Translations under genes and position numbers: made by a program
In this document: positions 60,984 to 64,000 of the stretch, one piece after another
Layout of the letters: each line of letters opens with the position of its first letter
Numbering within the stretch: position 1 is the first letter of the stretch
NCBI RefSeq assembly: GCF_030440575.1
Contig: NZ_CP047189.1
Coordinates: 1,426,001-1,490,000 of the forward strand
Length of the DNA stretch: 64,000 nt
From: Corynebacterium ciconiae DSM 44920
GTDB taxonomy: Bacteria > Actinomycetota > Actinomycetes > Mycobacteriales > Mycobacteriaceae
Direction of reading: 5' to 3'
The notes under the pieces: generated by a model
The model's input: only the letters and a program-made list of their open reading frames with translations
Databases searched by the model: none
What the model was told of the DNA's origin: nothing

Positions 60984-62636
60984 CTACTCCCCCAGGTAGG
61001 TTTTGAGCGCCAGAGCGAGGGCGAAAAACTGGTGCCCATCGCTCAGGTCCGCCTGGAGCAGACGCTCGATGGTGGCGATGCGGGAGTACAGCGCGGTGCG
61101 GGAGACATGCAGCTCTGCGGCCGCCGCAGAGCGCGAGGTGGGATGGTGCACCAACACCCGCAGCGTCGAGAGCAGATCTGAATCATTGCGGGCGTCGTGG
61201 ATTAATAATGGGCCGAGGGTGGACTCGGCAAAGGCTTGGGCCCGCACATCGCCATGCAGATCAGTGATCACCTCGGCGGCCTGTCCACGCCTTAACCACC
61301 GCAGCTGCACCCGTCCTTGAATCTCTTTATGGGGCAGGCTACTGAGCCGGTGCACCGCAGCACCTAGTTCCACCGGTCCGCCAAGCCCGCTGGCAATGAG
61401 GATTTCTGCCTTAGCTCGCTCGCCGGCCGCACCGCCCTCGGTGCGGCTGATAATCATCTCCACTGCCGCGGCGAAAGCCTGCGCCACCTCTACGCTGCTA
61501 CCCTCGCCGCTCGAAACTTCAGTGGAGAGGGCACACACCATTCTGTGCGGATGCTGCGGGTGCTGGGCCACCAGCACTTGGGCACCCCGCACACCCGCAG
61601 CTTGGGCTAGGGCTGTGCGAATCTCCTCTACCGGCGGCACCGTGTGGCTGCACCGCAGCTCGAAGGCGCTCAAGTAACGATCAACGGTATCGAAGCCGGC
61701 GGCGGAGAGAACCTCGGCTTGCCCACCGACGGTGGTGAAACGATTATGTGCCAGCCTTTCGAGGCAGGTGCGATCAATCAAGTCATTCCACGTGGTCGAG
61801 CGGGTGGAGCTGAGCCGATCGATGGCCAAAGCCATCGCAGCGTGGCGAAGAATATGCGCCGATAGTTCCCTATCTGCCAATCCGTCGCGGTACCACAACC
61901 TTCCCCAGTGGTGCCCGCGGGCTTGTATGTCCACGCACTCCCATACCACCGTGGGCTGGTTCGCCTCACTAACACGCACCGGATCAGCGATGAGCCCCTG
62001 CTCGGCCACCTCGGCCGCCCAATTCCGGGAGCGCGGCTCCCACTCCCGCAGCAGTTCCGAGGGCAGAGTGTGCCCCTCGGCGTACACCACTACGCGGTGG
62101 TGACGATCTTCCAGCACCACCGGCCGATCCAGTTCGCGGCAGGCTTGGGTAACGATCTGCTCAGGCGGGGCGCCATTGTAGGTCAGGGACCAGAAGGTTT
62201 CGCTGATGCTGTGCAGCTGGGCGACATCTCTGGAACGCTGCGCCAGAATGCGGGTATGCACCGCCTCGGTGAGCTCGACAAAGCGCAGCTCCTCCCTCAC
62301 TTGGATCAGGGGCAGCTGGTGGCGTCGACACGCATCCACCATCTCTTGCGGGATCTCGGACCACACGGTGCCCAGCTCTACCACGAGCCCCGCTGCCTCC
62401 GCGGCCGCGAAACGATCAATCTGTTCCCCCAAAGACTCAGGTGAGGACTGCAGCCCCCTGCCGGTGGTGAGCAGTAGCTCGTGGCCGTCAATGAGGTGAC
62501 CGGTGCGTGGCGATTCCGCCACATGCACCCACCGCACCGAGTTGGTCAGCCGGGTCTGCCCGCTGAGAATCTCGGGGCGAGCGCGCTGCATCAACGGCAA
62601 GGCGATCACATCAGCCACAGTGACGGTCGTGCTCAT
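60984..62636 (-). CDS. PucR-family transcriptional regulator
   Basis: 550 residues. N-terminal PucR ligand domain (TVADVIALPLMQRARPEIL, then WVHVAESPRTGHLIDGHELLL), a central GGDEF-like/variable region, and a C-terminal helix-turn-helix of the PucR type (HHPTSRSAAAAELHVSRTAL, then RIATIERLLQADLSD). ATG 62636 after AAAAGGGG is chosen. Divergent from the class III aminotransferase gene 289 bp away. In C. glutamicum a PucR regulator (GabR) controls GABA use, so local control of the aminotransferase is likely. Confidence 0.9.
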   Translation of the reverse strand: MSTTVTVADVIALPLMQRARPEILSGQTRLTNSVRWVHVAESPRTGHLIDGHELLLTTGRGLQSSPESLGEQIDRFAAAEAAGLVVELGTVWSEIPQEMVDACRRHQLPLIQVREELRFVELTEAVHTRILAQRSRDVAQLHSISETFWSLTYNGAPPEQIVTQACRELDRPVVLEDRHHRVVVYAEGHTLPSELLREWEPRSRNWAAEVAEQGLIADPVRVSEANQPTVVWECVDIQARGHHWGRLWYRDGLADRELSAHILRHAAMALAIDRLSSTRSTTWNDLIDRTCLERLAHNRFTTVGGQAEVLSAAGFDTVDRYLSAFELRCSHTVPPVEEIRTALAQAAGVRGAQVLVAQHPQHPHRMVCALSTEVSSGEGSSVEVAQAFAAAVEMIISRTEGGAAGERAKAEILIASGLGGPVELGAAVHRLSSLPHKEIQGRVQLRWLRRGQAAEVITDLHGDVRAQAFAESTLGPLLIHDARNDSDLLSTLRVLVHHPTSRSAAAAELHVSRTALYSRIATIERLLQADLSDGHQFFALALALKTYLGE

Positions 62637-62925
62637 CAGCACCCCTTTTCTCATCATCACCGCCAGTGGCGGCAACCGGACTCGTCATTGCTGGCCAGTG
62701 TAGAGCGAAACCCTCATGCAGCCAGCCAGCCCTGCCCCCTCCTCACAGCACTCGGTGCCCGCTCTACGCCTAAGCGGCCGGCATAGCTGAGTGAACACAG
62801 TGTCCAGAGCTTGATGGGATGCGGAACATGTTGCGCCTTCTCCCCACTGCGCTTCCCGCCTTAAATGGAAGACACAGCCGCTTATCGACGGCTCGATTGC
62901 ACCTACTAGGACAAGGAGGATCCCC

Positions 62926-64000
62926 ATGGCTGATGCAGTATTTCACTCGTGGTCCGCACAAGACCTAATCGATCCGATTACCGTGGTCAGCGGCGAAGGA
63001 AGCTACTTCTACGACGACACCGGCACAGCATATTTGGACTTCTCCTCCCAGCTGATGAATGTCAATGTCGGCCACAGGCACCCCACGCTAGTGCGGGCGA
63101 TGGAAGAGCAGCTGAACACACTGCCCACCATCCAGCCCGCGGTGCGCACCCCTATCCGCACGAAGCTGGCCGAGCTCATCGCCGATGCCGCGCCGGGCGA
63201 GCTTAATTACGTGTTCTTCACCAATGGCGGCGCGGACGCAAACGAAAACGCGGTACGCATGGCGCGCGAACACACCGGCCGCAGCAAGGTGCTCTCGGCC
63301 TACCGCTCCTATCACGGGGCAACCTCCACCGCCATCTCTCTTACCGGCGATCCGCGCCGGTGGGCAGTGAGTTCGGGGGACAGCTCGGTGGTGCACTTCT
63401 TTGGCCCCTATCTCTACCGCTCTGCCTTCCACGCCACCACGGAGGAAGAGGAGTGCGCCCGGGCTCTCGAGCACCTCGAGAATGTCATCCAACTCGAGGG
63501 CCCTGACACCATCGCCGCGATCATCTTAGAAACCGTAGTGGGCACCAACGGCATTCTCGTGCCGCCGGCTGGGTATCTGCCCGGGGTGCGGGCTCTCTGC
63601 GATAAGTACGGCATTGTCTACATCGCCGATGAGGTCATGGTGGGATTCGGCCGGACCGGAACGATGTTCGCGGTGGAGCACTTCGACGTGACCCCAGATC
63701 TCATCACCTTCGCTAAGGGGGTGAACTCCGGCTATGTTCCGCTCGGCGGGGTGATTATCTCCGAGGAGATTCGCAATAGCTTCGCCACCCGCCCTTATCC
63801 AGGAGGACTAACCTACTCGGGCCACCCCTTGGCCTGCGCCCCAGGCGTTGCCACCTTCACCGTATTCGAGGAGGAGGATGTGCTCGCGCACACCCGCACG
63901 ATGGGCGAGACGGTGGTGCGACCGCGTTTGGAGAAACTCGCCCGCACCTATCCCATTGTCGGCGAGGTGCGCGGACTCGGCTTGTTCTGGGCCATCGAGC
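62926..64000 (+). CDS. Class III PLP-dependent aminotransferase (3' end cut off)
   Basis: 358 codons visible. Class III fold: DFSSQLMNVNVGHRHPTLV, the PLP phosphate loop FFTNGGADANENAVRMAR, YRSYHGATSTAISLTGDPRRW, Asp in YIADEVMVGFGRTG, and the PLP Lys264 in FAKGVNSGYVPLGG. The start HSWSAQDLIDPITVV and the RSYHG context resemble taurine-2-oxoglutarate aminotransferases more than GABA aminotransferases, but the amine donor is unproven. ATG at 62926 follows AAGGAGG. The gene runs off the right edge and is probably regulated by the divergent PucR protein. Confidence 0.85.
   Translation, partial: MADAVFHSWSAQDLIDPITVVSGEGSYFYDDTGTAYLDFSSQLMNVNVGHRHPTLVRAMEEQLNTLPTIQPAVRTPIRTKLAELIADAAPGELNYVFFTNGGADANENAVRMAREHTGRSKVLSAYRSYHGATSTAISLTGDPRRWAVSSGDSSVVHFFGPYLYRSAFHATTEEEECARALEHLENVIQLEGPDTIAAIILETVVGTNGILVPPAGYLPGVRALCDKYGIVYIADEVMVGFGRTGTMFAVEHFDVTPDLITFAKGVNSGYVPLGGVIISEEIRNSFATRPYPGGLTYSGHPLACAPGVATFTVFEEEDVLAHTRTMGETVVRPRLEKLARTYPIVGEVRGLGLFWAIE

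Noticed and set aside
62880..62891. GCTTATCGACGG upstream of the aminotransferase gene
   Set aside because: Eleven-base match without the CC extension; possible degenerate copy, not counted.

Overview
The window is a compact, GC-rich actinobacterial chromosome segment. Gene content and order point to the genus Corynebacterium: a pyrR-pyrB-pyrC-carA-carB-pyrF operon next to mihF and gmk, the efp-nusB and aroC-aroK-aroB-aroQ cluster, ruvC-ruvA-ruvB-yajC-secD-secF, a solitary lipoprotein between secF and apt-rel, and thrS-HIT-pgsA-acyltransferase-pimA as in mycobacteria and corynebacteria. GTG starts and short operon overlaps are frequent. The species cannot be named from the sequence alone. Both ends of the window cut a gene (gmk on the left, a class III aminotransferase on the right). 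I see no rRNA, tRNA, CRISPR array, transposase or prophage gene.

Layout. 1-9.5 kb (minus): gmk, mihF and the complete de novo pyrimidine operon, headed by pyrR and preceded by a leader hairpin that matches the PyrR-binding loop consensus. 9.8-13.2 kb (plus): a TIGR01777-type epimerase with an extra N-terminal domain, then four tandem YbjN-like small proteins. 13.3-22.7 kb (minus): nusB, efp, an M24 peptidase, aroQ-aroB-aroK-aroC, a lone A24 prepilin-peptidase-like protein, aroE, mltG and ruvX. 23-30.7 kb (minus): alaS, rarA, a phosphotransferase and aspS. 30.8-34.7 kb (plus): a zinc metallopeptidase, a CBS-domain protein, an FMN reductase and sdaA. 34.8-49.6 kb: hisS, an MBL hydrolase, a PPIase (plus), rel, apt, an orphan solute-binding lipoprotein, secF-secD-yajC, ruvB-ruvA-ruvC and yebC. 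49.7-57.6 kb (minus): tesB, pdxS, a LemA-like protein, pimA, an acyltransferase, pgsA, a HIT protein and thrS, which is mainly the phosphatidylinositol-mannoside pathway linked to thrS. 57.7-60.7 kb (minus): a Tat-exported DyP peroxidase with PCuAC-type and CopC-type copper proteins. 61-64 kb: a PucR regulator divergent from a class III aminotransferase.

The most unusual signal is a dispersed short DNA motif with core GCTTATCGACGCC (the fourth and fifth bases after GC vary: TA, TT, TG, AA). It occurs eleven times in 64 kb, mostly between genes. Two sites are inverted pairs that could fold into long hairpins, one copy supplies the stop codon of yebC, and one lies inside an apparent in-frame insertion of pimA. 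I know of no name for it; it resembles a REP/BIME-like family. Other points of interest are the PyrR leader, several genes whose start codon lies 7 nt after a TANNNT box (likely leaderless mRNAs), pdxS without pdxT, a structured thrS leader and a 25-bp tandem repeat between mltG and aroE.
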